64,000 nt of DNA from Colias croceus (lineage: Eukaryota > Arthropoda > Insecta > Lepidoptera > Pieridae), in NCBI RefSeq assembly GCF_905220415.1, contig NC_059543.1, forward strand, positions 1,302,001 to 1,366,000. The letters run 5' to 3'. Below, one piece after another: positions 40,559-52,477 of this stretch. Within the stretch, counting starts at the first letter, position 1; the number at the start of each line of letters is the position of its first letter. The notes under the pieces are model-generated. The model did no database searches. It worked only from the letters and a program-made list of their open reading frames with translations, and was not told the DNA's origin. The translations under genes and the position numbers were made by a program.

Positions 40559-41524
40559 GACACTAATATAATTTGACATAATGGGCTAAGAAAGAGCATT
40601 CGCTCGTTTTATGTAAATGCACTGTTAGTTGATAACTCTGATGTGAGATATAAATGTAAAATTAAGTCCTAACTGGCTAAAAATATCTGAAATACAATAC
40701 ATAAATTAAAATTATTTATTATCCTTTACCGAATGTAATATAGAATATAATATGCAATCTCTATTAGCTTTGGCCTTGTCTTATCAGCTTATATTACTTA
40801 TGTTAATGTGAATGGACAGGCCAGTGTGTAGGAAACTTTCGCGCCAATAGCTTTACTTTACGAAATATATAATTAATCCAGATTATGGTGGGTTTGTGTG
40901 TTTATTAAATATTATTAAGGGATAGGAATTAGACCCGCGACACCGTCAAATAGGTACCTACAGTAGAGTTCAGACGGATTGCAAACTAAAGAATAGTCAA
41001 ACGTAGCTTATACTTTTGAACATAATATTTGCAAGATCAGTTACGTAGTTTTTGAGTTTATCCATAGAAAAAAGACATATCTACAAAAATAAAACCTTGT
41101 TTATAATAGTGAATGATAGCATACTAAGAACGAAACAAATTCATTGCTTCATGATCAACCACTTATACTTAACTACATAGACCGTTGACTTGTAGATAAA
41201 CAATATAAAAAAGCCCCTATTTGTCACTTTGACCAAAACAATATACATCACGATAACACAAGTGGCATTAATTTCCTGTTTATGTTTTCAAGCTTATCCG
41301 TAAATAAATCTCTAATAAAACATTGCAGTATACACCCATCCAAGAAATAAACAAAATATATTATAGTACATTTCCCTCTGAATTAGCGTAACATGGACAT
41401 AGAGATTTTCTCGTCTGCTTGCTTGATTGTAATTTTATTCAAGGGGCTGCCAAGAGATTTGGCTCAAGGGTGCGCCGTCAGACACCATTTATATACCTAT
41501 GTATCTGTAGATTATATAAATTTA
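40559..41524. other. No recognisable feature
   Basis: AT-rich, repeat-poor sequence. The open frames starting at 41393 and 41419 run into the Helitron and are not genes. Confidence 0.4.
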
Positions 41525-41731
41525 CTAGCTTTCCACCCGCGGCTTCGCACGCGTTTTCAGAGAAAACCCCGCATAGTTCCCTTTCCCGTGGGATTTCCGG
41601 GATAAAACCTATCCTATCTCTCAAGTTGGATCGAACTGCACATGGTGTGCGAATTTTATTATAATCGGTTAAGTGGTTTAGGAGTCCATTGAGGACAAAC
41701 ATTGTGACACGAGATTTATATATATTAGAAA
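41525..41731 (-). mobile_element. Chimeric Helitron: HelE 5' half, HelB 3' half
   Basis: Minus strand: 5' part CTAATATATATAAATCTCGT then GTCACAATGTTTGTCC and AACCGATTATAATAAAATTC as in HelE (32160). The 3' half is GGTTTTATCCCGGAAATCCC ... GGAAAGCTAG as in HelB. The first bases have drifted from TCTCTAAT to TTTCTAAT. Its open frames on both strands are artefacts. Confidence 0.8.
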
Positions 41732-41885
41732 TAGTACTGTGGTTCTGTTAGTTATTTTATTTATTATGTGAGTCGGGTCATGCGGATTGAGAAATAACTA
41801 TATTTTAGCCAGTAAAGAAGTAAATTATTTGATGTTAAAATAATTTTAATTATCCATTGTGCATCTTAATTTCAATTTTTTTTTT

Positions 41886-42047
41886 TAAGTGAATCTTCTT
41901 TGGGTGCGTTGAGACTTGAGAGTAACATTTCAAGGTCGCGTTATGGAAATATCGTCACGTCATGGAGTAAGGTCACGATTTTGGTATCTTTGAATCTTGC
42001 CAAAACCGTTTTACTTCTGACACGTGTGCTCGGCACACACGCTTTTT
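41886..42047 (+). repeat. Repeat family J, copy 3
   Basis: AAGGTCGCGTTATGGAAATA, CGTCACGTCATGGAGTAAGG and TTTGAATCTTGCCAAAACC match the 19011 copy. It ends CACGTGTGCTCGGCACACAC, the fullest right end of the three. Confidence 0.65.
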
Positions 42048-42351
42048 TCTGAAAAATCTAGAAACCCAGGTAATCAGGTATTGCCGCTTATCCACAATGC
42101 TTGATAACTGCAATCTCAGTTAATATACACTTTAGCTACATGAAATTGCTAATTAAACTGTAATCAAAACACGGCGCAGTAAAGACCCACACTTGAGATA
42201 ATTGGATATTATCGTGAACAAAGATAACAAAGGTAATAGTATTAATTTTCAGTCTTTAGCTGTAATATGCATAACTTCAAGTATTTTGTTGTAAGTGTAG
42301 AACTTATGATGCATCACATTGGCCATGTATTTATTTAAACTATGTCCATAA

Positions 42352-42541
42352 TCTATACTTATATTATAAAAAAAAGCTGAAGAGTTTGTATGTTTGAACG
42401 CGCTAATCTCAGGAACTACTGGTCCGATTTAAAATTATTTCGGTGTTAGATAGCCCATATAGGGAGAAAGGCTATAATGCTATGTATCATAACGATCAAC
42501 AAGAGCAGAGTAAAGCGGGTAAAACCGCGGAGCACAGCTAG
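42352..42541 (+). mobile_element. HelA non-autonomous Helitron
   Basis: Starts TCTATACTTATATTATAAAA after A and ends GGAGCACAGCTAG before T. Six extra A residues after the 5' end. The GTTT tract is shortened to one unit. Confidence 0.8.
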
Positions 42542-42900
42542 TTACAGATAGACATGACGTAATGCAATTTATTTTGATTATCAAAATTGTCATCACCTTA
42601 ATTATTGTTTCTCTTGCTAAGACATAGCTTTTTTTATTCAAACCCAAGGTTTAATACGGATTTTCCGCTAATCTATTAACATTACAATATTATTTATCTC
42701 AAATAATTTTTAACAAATGATACCAACACTGACAACAGATTAGTAACAGGGATCCTCACAAAATTGTAACGTATTGTAACGAAACAAAATATCAACATGA
42801 AGAATACATTCGATTTTGAATTCCTTGTAATTTTCACCAAACTTTTCACTACCCAGAATACATAACATCACATAGGTATACCTATTTCTCTTACCACGAC

Positions 42901-43096
42901 TCTATACTAATATTATAAAGCTGAATTATAAAGCTGATGTTTGTTAGTTTGTTTGTTCAAACAAAGAAACAAACTCGCCCTAATCTCAGGAACTACTGGT
43001 CCGATTTGAAAAATTCTTTCAGTGTTAGATAGCCCATTTATCGAGGAAGACCAACAGGAGCGGAGTAACGCGGGTGAAACCGCGGAGCACAGCTAG
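42901..43096 (+). mobile_element. HelA Helitron with 5' duplication
   Basis: Starts TCTATACTAATATTATAAAG (preceded by C, not A) and ends GGAGCACAGCTAG before T. ATTATAAAGCTGA is tandemly duplicated just inside the 5' end, and AACAAA stretches interrupt the GTTT tract. Confidence 0.8.
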
Positions 43097-43275
43097 TCTA
43101 AAATAAACAAGATAGCTCTTGCCTTGATTCTTAACAAACCAAGAGTTGAAAATTAATTACTATAAAACCGAAAACCGCGTCTATCACGCAAAAGTATATT
43201 AATGAACCCCACAAAATAAACAATGTTTGGTATAGCTAAGTAATTTGCAACTTTTAACTTGGTCCGTATCAAATA

Positions 43276-43463
43276 TTAGCTGTGCCCTGCGGGTTTACAC
43301 GCGTTCCTCCGCTCCTGTTGGTCTTAGCGTGATGATATATAGCCGATAGCCCTCCTCGATGAATGGGCTATCTAACACCAAAATAATTTTTCATATCGGT
43401 CCAGTAGTTCCTGAGATTAGCTCGTTCAAAAAACAAACACACGCTTCAGCTTTATAATATTAA
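43276..43463 (-). mobile_element. HelA Helitron, terminus mutated
   Basis: Minus strand: the 3' end reads GGGCACAGCTAA instead of CTAG. The central CGATATGAAAAATTATTTTG block and the 5' ATTATAAAGCTGAAGCGTG remain. Confidence 0.7.
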
Positions 43464-44132
43464 GTAACAGACATGATACTCCAAGAGCTTTTGAATCTAT
43501 GCTTAATCTCGTGATATGAAATGAGGTTCTTGATACGTTTTATGATTTTTACCACCTAATGATCTAAGTTTTTACTTAATATATTAAAGATGGTTAATAA
43601 TTTTTGATCGAGATTATTTACATAAAAATTAGCGATTTAGGTACCTTGTTCTTAAAAATGCGCCTTTGATTACAAAATTTGGTTCATTTTTTGCATTATA
43701 TTTTAATTTGTCTGTTTTGTTTAATACTTTTTAATAGATATTAAGAATTTATGAGAAACAAGACATACGGTAATATTATAGAGAGCATACTATTATGTAT
43801 TAAAAAATACTTACGTGCCTTAGACATGATACATACTATTTTTATTATTTCAGTAGCATGCCGTTCATACATAACCCTTTTAAAAATTTAAAGTCTACAC
43901 TTACAGGTCTGAACGCTCGTTATTTATTAAACTCCGTCTTACCACAGACGCTGTAAGGTGTTCTTAATTGTGTAACACCTATATTATTTTGTTCTATATG
44001 TACAATGTATATTGCTCTATACACCTCTATAATAATTGTTTACTGCAAGTAAGATTATTTATTATTAACAATAGAACATTGTTGTGATATATTATGTTTG
44101 TGATATATTGTGTTGTATATTTAATATTTTTA
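43464..44132. other. No recognisable feature
   Basis: AT-rich, no recognised repeat or gene. Confidence 0.4.
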
Positions 44133-44345
44133 AGCTATTGCATAGCTTCTATCGCGGGCCTTGAGCGCGGGGACTGAATCCAGAAATAGCGTAACGAAAA
44201 ACCTCACGCTCCCCACTCCGACAGGCACAGAGGTGTGGCTTGAAGGCATGCTATGCAATAGCTTTACCGCGGCAGTCCCCGAGTCTTCAAAGTCATGAAT
44301 GAATGAATGAATGAATGAATGAAACATTTATTTAAGTCACACGTC
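44133..44345 (-). mobile_element. Repeat family M with GAAT microsatellite
   Basis: Plus strand runs CTATTGCATAGCTTCTATCG ... CCTCACGCTCCCCACTCCG ... GAGGTGTGGCTTGAAGGCAT ... CCGCGGCAGTCCCCGAG. A (GAAT)n tract of about seven units then separates it from the family's terminal CACACGTC. The 65-codon minus-strand frame here belongs to the repeat and is not a demonstrated protein. Confidence 0.75.
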
Positions 44346-45959
44346 TTTTTTTGTTTGTATTGTAACAAATTTTACTTTGCGTATCCATTCTCCTTAATTT
44401 CGTATCCAAACTTCAATACTAACATAACCATAATGTTTTAACATTCAATATGTTCCATCAAACTGTAACTTGACGTGATTTAACTCGAAACACAGATAGA
44501 TACCCACAAACTTTGCCATTAATCACAAAGGACAGTTAACGGAGTACCCTGTCAACACATTAATACATGTCATATACGTGAAGCAACCCTTCAGCCAGAC
44601 ACTCGCTAATCAAGGCCCATAATAACCAATTTCAAAATAATATTAAAGAGATCCAAGCCATTTTCAGGCAATTTCCGCCATGATCGTCACCCTTGTTATT
44701 GTGAAGGAACCGTGCAAATTACTTAGTGAATTTCAAAGGAAATCTCATTAATTATTTGTATAGAGAACAGATTTAGTGATTCTGCGAAACATCTGAGTGC
44801 TCAGTGAATGGTTGTGCTAATATTTTGTTTCCACTTTTAATTAGCACTATGGGAATATTTTGAATACGTAAATAAATGTAGGATGCGGTATGTGGAGAAT
44901 TTTCGTACAAGTTCATTCAGTGGATTCAGGTTGATTAAGATGCGAAATGCTTTTGCGTTTATTAAACTATTAATTTTTATATTTTATTATTAATTTTTAT
45001 GCAATTTATTTACATTTTTTTAATAAAATAATGTTTGAGAATTACCTAGGTATGTTCTCTTAAAACTGATCTTACATCACTTTAAAAATACACATCAGTT
45101 ACGGCATGAAGGAAAAAAAATACGAAAAATAAAATTGCTGATTGATTGAAAAAATTCTCCTTAGCGCCTATTAAGAAATCTCAATATTGTATAACTACTA
45201 TTGCATAACAAAATATTTAAGTGTATAAGAATAGCTTAACAAACCGCATCCATAAAAGCATTTTATTCCACCACAGCACACTCATTTATAATAAGTCCAC
45301 GACTCTAGTCTATATTTGTCCACTGAATAGTGTAATTAGAGCCAATTTCGCCCACAAAGGAAAATAATTAGCTGAACTAAACTACAGTAAAATGTTAATT
45401 TGAACGCTGAACGTCCGGCGACTGCATTTTCGTTTTTTGTAACATTTGGAATGCTAGTTGGTAATTCAGTTGACCCATCAGGGAGCCGGAAAAATTCTGC
45501 GCCATTTTAAAATGGCCGCTTTTTGTCGTTGCAAGAATACTATTTACTCCTAGTTCCTTGTTGAGAAAATTTGCATCTGTGATGTGATAGTCGGATGGTT
45601 GGCGTTGTCTTTACGGGGTTAATGTTTAAGTGCCAAATTTTATTAAAAGACCCTTTAAAATTGAAATTTTCAGTGACTGGTCAGAGTTTACTTCAAGATT
45701 GTTGTTTATGTTAAGCGATATCCTTCGACTGTTTATTTTTTAATACCTTACAGGAACTGAAATTATTACGCTTGAAGTCTTAAAATTATCCAACAGAAAT
45801 AATCCATATTTTTAAGTAGGTACCTGTATCATATTACCAATGTATTTTTATAACAAGTTTATGGACGTAATTACATATCTTGTTACTCGATATTTACGAC
45901 CCATTTTTTATCAATTTACCACACCAATTGGAATTACTGCCAAAATTTTAAAGTTCATT
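44346..45959. other. No gene recognised
   Basis: About 1.6 kb of AT-rich sequence. CCATTTTAAAATGG, a perfect palindrome, lies near 45502-45518 in a GC-richer patch (AACGTCCGGCGACTGC, AGGGAGCCGGAAAAATTC). No frame or promoter can be supported. Confidence 0.35.
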
Positions 45960-46160
45960 GAACCCAACAGGGTAGGGTTTCCACCCAAGGTATTACACCA
46001 ATAGATTAGTATCAAATGATCAAGGCTGTCTATCAATACACAGGCCACGTCCCGCTGTCTAACAATGCAATACAAATTGGCAGCGTGAAGCCACGCGTGA
46101 CGGCGTGCTGCGTGACACCAGACTCGCTTTAATTTCACCTAGGGTTGCCACATGATGGAA
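45960..46160. other. GC-richer segment, unidentified
   Basis: CACGTCCCGCTGTCTAACA ... GGCAGCGTGAAGCCACGCGT then GACGGCGTGCTGCGTGACAC stands out in composition. The minus-strand open frame over it has no motif that I recognise. Possibly an old repeat. Confidence 0.25.
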
Positions 46161-47804
46161 AACTAGATTGATTGAGATAGAGCTTTGCTCTAGCTTGTCG
46201 ATAGGAATGATTTATACGTGTATTGCTTAAAAATTTGTAATAAAAATTACATTTATAATTAGAAAAAAGGTTTTAGCTGATGTGAGCTGACGTGAACTTG
46301 CACAAGATTTACTTTTATAAGGCTTTAAATAATTATCTATTTACTTATCCTACAGGGGTATAACACAGTGACTAATTTCATCTAGTAAAAGTTTGGTCAA
46401 ACACAAATAGAACTTTTGAGAATATGTATTTCAGGCCTTTAACTTAAAAATAATGATTCAGACGACATTCCTTTTTAAAATGGTTTACTACCACACAATA
46501 CTTTCTTATTTTAGTTTGATTAATATAAAACTTTACCATGCATGCATATTTACTTCTTTTATTTATAGGTACCAAAGGTTTTTCTTAATTTACTAACATG
46601 GGACAACCCTATTGAACCCTTCAGATTGTTAATAGTGTGAGCTCCACATACCTCACTATGCATCAACTAAGAACACATTCGGTGGCGACCGTCGGTTTAA
46701 TTTGAAAACAATTAATTTGTGTTAGGTACACAGAAAACTCGCTTATTGAAATTTTCTTTGCAATTTTCCCTTCGATGTTACGTTGATAAAGAGTTCAATA
46801 CCAAAGACATTTTTTGCCATCTGTTGCATTTAATTTGTATTTTTTTATTTGTACAACAAAATGTACAATAAAGATACAAAATGATAAAAATAAAAAGAAC
46901 AGAAAGATTTGTTATAAACTGAATTATTCTTAGAAACGACGACTTGATGAAGGATGCTGGAAGCCGCTGCATCCTTGGTGATCAATCGTAGTAGAAATGT
47001 TTAGAGCCTTTATGTAGCAATGGATGTCCTGAGGCTGAAACAAAGACAAATTTTTCAATATCCTTACATAGTTTACAGTTTAATCTGTAGCGAGCAAAAT
47101 GTTAATATTTTTATTTATTTTATCGTCGCAATTATTATAATCCACGATATATTTAACCCCGGCTTTACCTAGCTGTGTAATTAACCTATTTAATAAATTA
47201 AGAGTATACAGAATATTTATTAGATAGATTTCCTGAGCCGCATGCATTTCTAAGTACTAAAAACAGAATTAGACTACAGTTTCAGGCACTTAACATTACA
47301 TAAATAGTCATACTATTCATAAGCAATAACTAAACTTAGTCTAAAGGCAAACTAACTCAAACTGTTTTAATAGCTCTAACATAAACAGTGGTGACGCATT
47401 TGAATTAAAGTTGTTAGCTTTATTAATCGTATTCAGGCTCAGGATAGACTAAAACTTTAATATCTTACGTCTTAGAGATAAGCCCTTGAATCGTCTTAAA
47501 CTACATTCCCTCATTCGATGATTTATTTAACTTGGCATAATATTTGTGTGCGTCTCAGTGCCTAATTAGTTTAGTAGTTATGTTTAGAGAATTTGGAATT
47601 TCTTGGTTCGAATCTTTGAAAGTGTTATTGGAATTTTCATGACTAAAACAGACAGTTGTCCATGGTAATATAAGTGGTAATAGGTAAAGAGAGAAAAATT
47701 CGGTCACTTTGGCACTTCACAGTCACTATTTCCCTCATTCCTTCTGCTGCTGAAAATTATATTCTTAACAAAAAAATATGTTTACTGTTCTGTGATATAT
47801 GTCA
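46161..47804. other. No recognisable feature
   Basis: About 1.6 kb of AT-rich sequence without recognised repeats, tRNAs or frames. Confidence 0.4.
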
Positions 47805-48660
47805 ATAGATCTAGACACGCGGCAGCGTGTCAAGCCGAGTTCAAGCGAAGAGAACTGGCGAGCAGCAGCCGTGTGTATATTTACACGAACCATTTCGAGC
47901 CACTTTTCACCCCCTTATAACTCGAAAACTATTTAAGTTAAATAAACCAAATTTGGTACATATCAAGAGGACCTCAAGATAAACAAGAACCTTAAATTTC
48001 ATAAATACAGATTAAACAGTTGCGTAGATATTAATATCCAAAAATCGCAATTTTTAAGACTGACTGACTTATAAATATATACAAAACCTAACCCACTTCC
48101 AGATGACCTAGAAAGTTCAAATTTTGTAATCAACTAGGTAATAGTGAGTGTACAAAGACAGACAGAAAATACTGAATTTATTTGTATTTAATTTTTTTTT
48201 CAATGACATTAATTTTTTTTGTATGGAAAAATGGAAAAGTTTAAAAAAATAGAAAATAGTATATTCACCTTACTAGTCTTAAAAAATAGATCAAAACTAA
48301 TCAGTGGCCGAAAAAAATTTTAAACCCCATAATTTGATGAGGCTAGTTTTACATACTATAAAAATATAATTTTGTGAGGTTCTAAAAACTAGCCTCATCA
48401 AATTATGGGGTTCAATAGGTCATTAGTTGTTTGCTTTGTGAAAATAATTATATTATTCAAATTAAAAAAGTTATATTTTGGAATAAACATTGTTCTCTAA
48501 GGGAAAATAAAACAATTGAGTTTTCAGTCAACCTAAAAACTTAATACATCTTTGTAAATAAATTTCTGGACTGTCTGCAGAACTTGGCACACATTTAGAT
48601 CTCATTTCTTTTTTTGGCAAATTAAGTCAACGATTGAACTCGGCTCCAAATTTTACATTT
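47805..48660. repeat. Composite unidentified repeat region
   Basis: Starts with a GC-rich block (ACGCGGCAGCGTGTCAAGCC, AACTGGCGAGCAGCAGCCGT), followed by AT-rich sequence containing CCCCTTATAACTCGAAAACT, homopolymer runs and the strong hairpin at 48323. The mixture suggests an old transposon with subterminal structure, but I found no paired termini. Confidence 0.35.
48323..48412. repeat. Perfect 28-bp inverted repeat
   Basis: Left arm 48323-48350 (AACCCCATAATTTGATGAGG...) and right arm 48385-48412 (...CCTCATCAAATTATGGGGTT) are exact reverse complements separated by 34 AT-rich bases. No copy found elsewhere in the window. Confidence 0.9.
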
Positions 48661-49070
48661 ATGTTTTTGGTGGGATTTAAAACGTACACAAATATTCTTA
48701 TTTTTCAACTATTCTCATAATCATTTTCAGACACGTGGTCCCTTACAAAATTTTCTCCATATTTCTGCAGCAGGCCAAAATTAAACATCCCTTAAACCAC
48801 GAGACGTATTCAGCCACAGGCTAAATTTATTTAGTCTGTGGTTCAAACATTGTATGTATTATTTGTATACTAACGTAGAATAGCATCTCATTTCGTTTGG
48901 AAATTAATAATAAAACAAACTCTAAGGAATGATACATAATATTATTTTCTGAAAAAATAAGGGCAATAAGGTTGTTGCAAAATTTTATTAGCTGAAAATA
49001 TATTGTTATTCAATATACCTATAACTCACAACGATAGATATAATATAAGATACAATAACTTATAGCCTCA
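48661..49070. other. No recognisable feature
   Basis: AT-rich, nothing recognised. Confidence 0.4.
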
Positions 49071-49228
49071 CTAGCTGTGCCGCACGGTTTTACCCGCATT
49101 GCTCCGCTCCTATTGGTATAGGATTCTATAGTATATCATCACGCTAGGGCTATAGCCTTCCTCAATAAATGTCAGAAGTTCCTGATTAGCGCGTTCGAAC
49201 TAACAAGGAACAAACTTTTTAGTATAGA
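49071..49228 (-). mobile_element. HelA Helitron, internally deleted
   Basis: Minus strand: starts TCTATACTAAAAAGTTTG after A and ends GTGCGGCACAGCTAG before a T that pairs with A 49070. The middle is shortened and rearranged to 158 bp. Confidence 0.75.
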
Positions 49229-50975
49229 TTATGCCTACAACAAAAACATCATCAAATCAATTCACAAAAATCTCAACTCAACACAAAAATACACAATCAC
49301 TAACCATATGGAAATGAATTCAACTCGCACACATATACGTGTTGGTTTACACCCATTCTAACCCTTACCACACTATGTTACGAATGCAAACTAAGGCCTC
49401 AACTATTAATTAGCGGTTACTGACTCAGCTGCGATGTTCAAATAGGTCTGAACATACAAGAATTTCAAACTATTTTTAATATAAGTTCGTGCTACGCGTT
49501 TTAAATATAAAAGTTGGCGTCGAAGCGTCACGTTTTGAACTGCGTTTAAACAAACTTATCTGGTGAAAACATTGGATTCGGAAAAAATATATAGTTAATA
49601 TCTCTTTCCTTGGCTGTATCCGTCTTGACACGGGAAAAAAGCTGTATTACTCGTTGGAGATAGAGATCGCCTCGATAGAGCTTTCTTTCAGTAATTTTAA
49701 AAACGACGAAATCATTCTTAACATTCTAAGAAATTATTTCATCTTTATTTTATTTATTAATTGACATTTTATTGAACAGTATACAGAAAGATTAAAAATT
49801 GAGAAAAACTAAGAGTGATTTCTTCCAGACAGCCCAAGCTGTCGTACATAATAATCTTTTTATGATATGAATGCAGGTCTATTCATGTATACAAACAATA
49901 TATAAATAAATAAATAAATAAATCATTTTAATACAAGTATTTCATAAAGCAAGGTTTTATGTTTTTATAAACAGCAGAGTTTCTGTGATCTGTGCAGCAG
50001 ATTCATTAATTTTTGTCCGGTAGGTTTTGATTTGCTATGTATAAAATAATTGTTTTCAGGGCGAATAATTATCTAAATATCTAAATTCTAAAACAAATAA
50101 AGAAGAAAATTAACAGATACAGAAAATATTGTTATTTTTTATAAATTAAGCCAGAACGAGGCTTCGTAATGGATTTTCAATATTTGTATTGACAGACAAA
50201 CAAAGGGAGCGAATGACCCTCGATTGGCAAGTCGGCGAAATGACGTTGTTTATTTTGTATATTTTACAATATAAATATATCTCATTTGTATGAACCCTTT
50301 AGGCGGTGAGACTGTTAGGGTAGGAACAATTTAATTATATGTATATGATATGCTGTTTGGGACTTTTAATTTATTAGGTACACTTTATTGTACATAATAT
50401 TATATGAAAGAAAATAGAAAATGCATGATGCATGACTACCTATACGTAGTACAATTGGTGGCCTTATAACTATGCAGTGACCACTGCCAGGCAACCATTG
50501 GGAGATGGTAAAAAAGAGAAATATGTTGGTATTTTAATCATATAAAATTATGTACCTAGTCGAAAAAGAAAACAGATTCCATACTTTTGTTTTCACCTAT
50601 TCAACACTTTTCTGATGATAATAATCTGAAATAAATACTAAAAATACTTAGATTACAAAACAAAAGGTAAAAATACGTTGAATTATTTTCACTCTAATAA
50701 CACAAATACATCATTATTAAAACAAAGGAATTTTCGAAGAACGGAGGTCGAGACAACCTTTTATCGTTAAATAATGAAAGCTATCTAATTTTAGCAATTT
50801 AGGTACTTTGTACTAAACTTAAATTATTATTATATTATGAAGCTTCTAAAAGAGATATCAAAGATATCTATTTATAAGTAAACCATTTTAAACGGCTTAT
50901 ATCGGTTCAGAATATTCTTATATAAAATATACAGAGAATAATGAGTATAAAAGATTTTTTTAAAGTATTTATAGT
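49229..50975. other. No gene; possible LINE-tail relic
   Basis: 1.7 kb of AT-rich sequence. 49826-49924 (TTCCAGACAGCCCAAGCTGT ... ATATAAATAAATAAATAAAT) has the look of a LINE 3' end with an AATA tail but is too diverged to assign. No other feature. Confidence 0.3.
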
Positions 50976-51130
50976 CTAGCAAACATTCGGCCTGCGGATT
51001 CGCTCGCACGCATATCATAATATTATCACGTAACTTTCAGTGACATCAATTTCTATTTTTTTTTTTTAACAAAAAGTAGCCTATGTCTATTTTCCAAAGA
51101 TTAATCTAACTCCGTTGTAAGCATAGGTAC
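50976..51130 (-). mobile_element. Degenerate HelB/HelK-like Helitron remnant
   Basis: Minus-strand end GCGAGCGAATCCGCAGGCCG then AATGTTTGCTAG resembles the HelB hairpin plus CTAG. Plus strand AAAAAGTAGCCTATGTC is also a family block. The 5' end is not identifiable. Confidence 0.45.
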
Positions 51131-51802
51131 GTAACACATAAGCAGAGGTCTGTTTACATTAATTATATTATTAATTATTATTTTATTAGGTACTATTGAT
51201 TTCAGCATCATTTTGTCCAAAACTTTCGATTTTCAGCTAGAATACTCAATCTCAAAGGCTAAGCAACTGTGAAGAAAATATTGTAATAATAATTTGAAGT
51301 ATAAACGAACAAAAACCCACACAAATCAGAATCAATAAAAGTCTACAATAACCAGAATTCTATTACATTACGCTGTACACTAAACTATACCTTACTCGCT
51401 TGGATTTAGAACACAAAAGATTTACTGACATAGAAATCTTTCGAACAGCACAATAGAAAATTTGCCTGTATTTGATACCTAATCCAGCTTTATTTAAATA
51501 TACCGACCCAAGTTACACGTAGATACGTGATTCATGAGAGTTTAGTATTCTTCGAAATTGTTTCCATCCGCATTGTATTGCTTGCTTTTATAGATTTGAG
51601 CTGGGTTTTAGGGCCTATTAAGTTGAATACGAGTTTAAATAATAGGTGTATACGACATACGTACTATAATATGGTTAATACGAATTCATATTCTTTGACG
51701 CTTCTCCTCGTACATTAGTATTTAGTATATATGTTACAACCCTGAACCAGTCAATAACCTTATTAACTCATTTAAAGAGCAGACATTCAGTCAATATAGG
51801 TT
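51131..51802. other. No recognisable feature
   Basis: AT-rich. The 63-codon frame at 51527 has no motif that I recognise. Confidence 0.35.
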
Positions 51803-51977
51803 TGGGCAAGTAAAACAATAGCGAGTCGGTTCTGGCACTCGCCTTCCGCTGCCGCGGCACGCTCGCTTCGCTCGCTCGGCTCGTGCGTGAGGGTCGCAGT
51901 TCAAAGTTCAAACCTAACCTAACCTAGGTACTGGGTCGAATTTGACACTTAAAACTTTCTGTAATGGGCAAGTAAAA
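51803..51977. repeat. GC-rich insert between 13-bp direct repeats, with short CCTAA array
   Basis: TGGGCAAGTAAAA occurs at 51803-51815 and 51965-51977. Between them lies CGCTGCCGCGGCACGCTCGC and TCGCTCGCTCGGCTCG, then CCTAACCTAACCTAGG. CCTAA is the complement of the insect telomeric TTAGG unit, but only two to three units are present. The direct repeats could be a target duplication. Confidence 0.5.
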
Positions 51978-52139
51978 TTCGCTTTTGCTTCTATTTTACG
52001 TAGTATTAATTAAAATATGTCTTCTCAGGTAACGGCATATCTTCAACCTTATATTTAATTTTTAAATATAATGAAACAATATAATTATGTTTGTTAGATT
52101 ATTATATATATTCTATGCAATGATGAAAGAATTTCTGAA

Positions 52140-52200
52140 CGTGGTTCAGTAGCTTCCGAGATAAGCGCGTTCAAACAAACTCTTTAACTTTATATTATTA
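52140..52200 (-). mobile_element. HelA fragment (5' part)
   Basis: Plus strand GTTCAGTAGCTTCCGAGATA then AGCGCGTTCAAACAAACTCT and TATATTATTA. Only the first third of a HelA remains. Confidence 0.6.
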
Positions 52201-52256
52201 TGAGTACAACGATTACAACACGTATTACGCGACAAGTATAACGATTTTATTACTTA

Positions 52257-52477
52257 CTAGCTTTCCGCCTGCGGCTTCGCCCGCGTTTTCAAAGAAAAAC
52301 CCGTATAGTTCCCGTTTCCGTGGGATTTCCGGGATAAAAATCTAGCCTATGTTACTCGTGGATAATGTAGCTTTTGAATGGTGAAAGAATTTTTAAAATC
52401 GGTCCAGTAGTTTATGAGCCTATTCGTTACAATCAAACAAACAAACAAAGTTTTCCTCTTTATAATATTAGTGTAGA
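52257..52477 (-). mobile_element. Chimeric Helitron: HelN 5' half, HelB 3' half
   Basis: Minus strand: starts TCTACACTAATATTATAAAG, AGGAAAACTTTGTTTG as in 16525, but from about the middle it is HelB (CCCGGAAATCCCACGGAAAC ... GGAAAGCTAG before T). Together with 16525 it shows one 5' module joined to two different 3' modules. Confidence 0.8.

Noticed and set aside
40016..40571. Open frames across the 40.2-40.5 kb GC-rich segment as host genes
   Set aside because: The segment is a retroposon with exact target duplications and no recognisable domain.
41393..41702. Three overlapping open frames
   Set aside because: They cross the GC-rich end of the Helitron at 41525-41731; no motif and no support for translation.
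51920..51945. Interstitial telomere
   Set aside because: Only two to three CCTAA units; too short for a telomeric remnant on its own.
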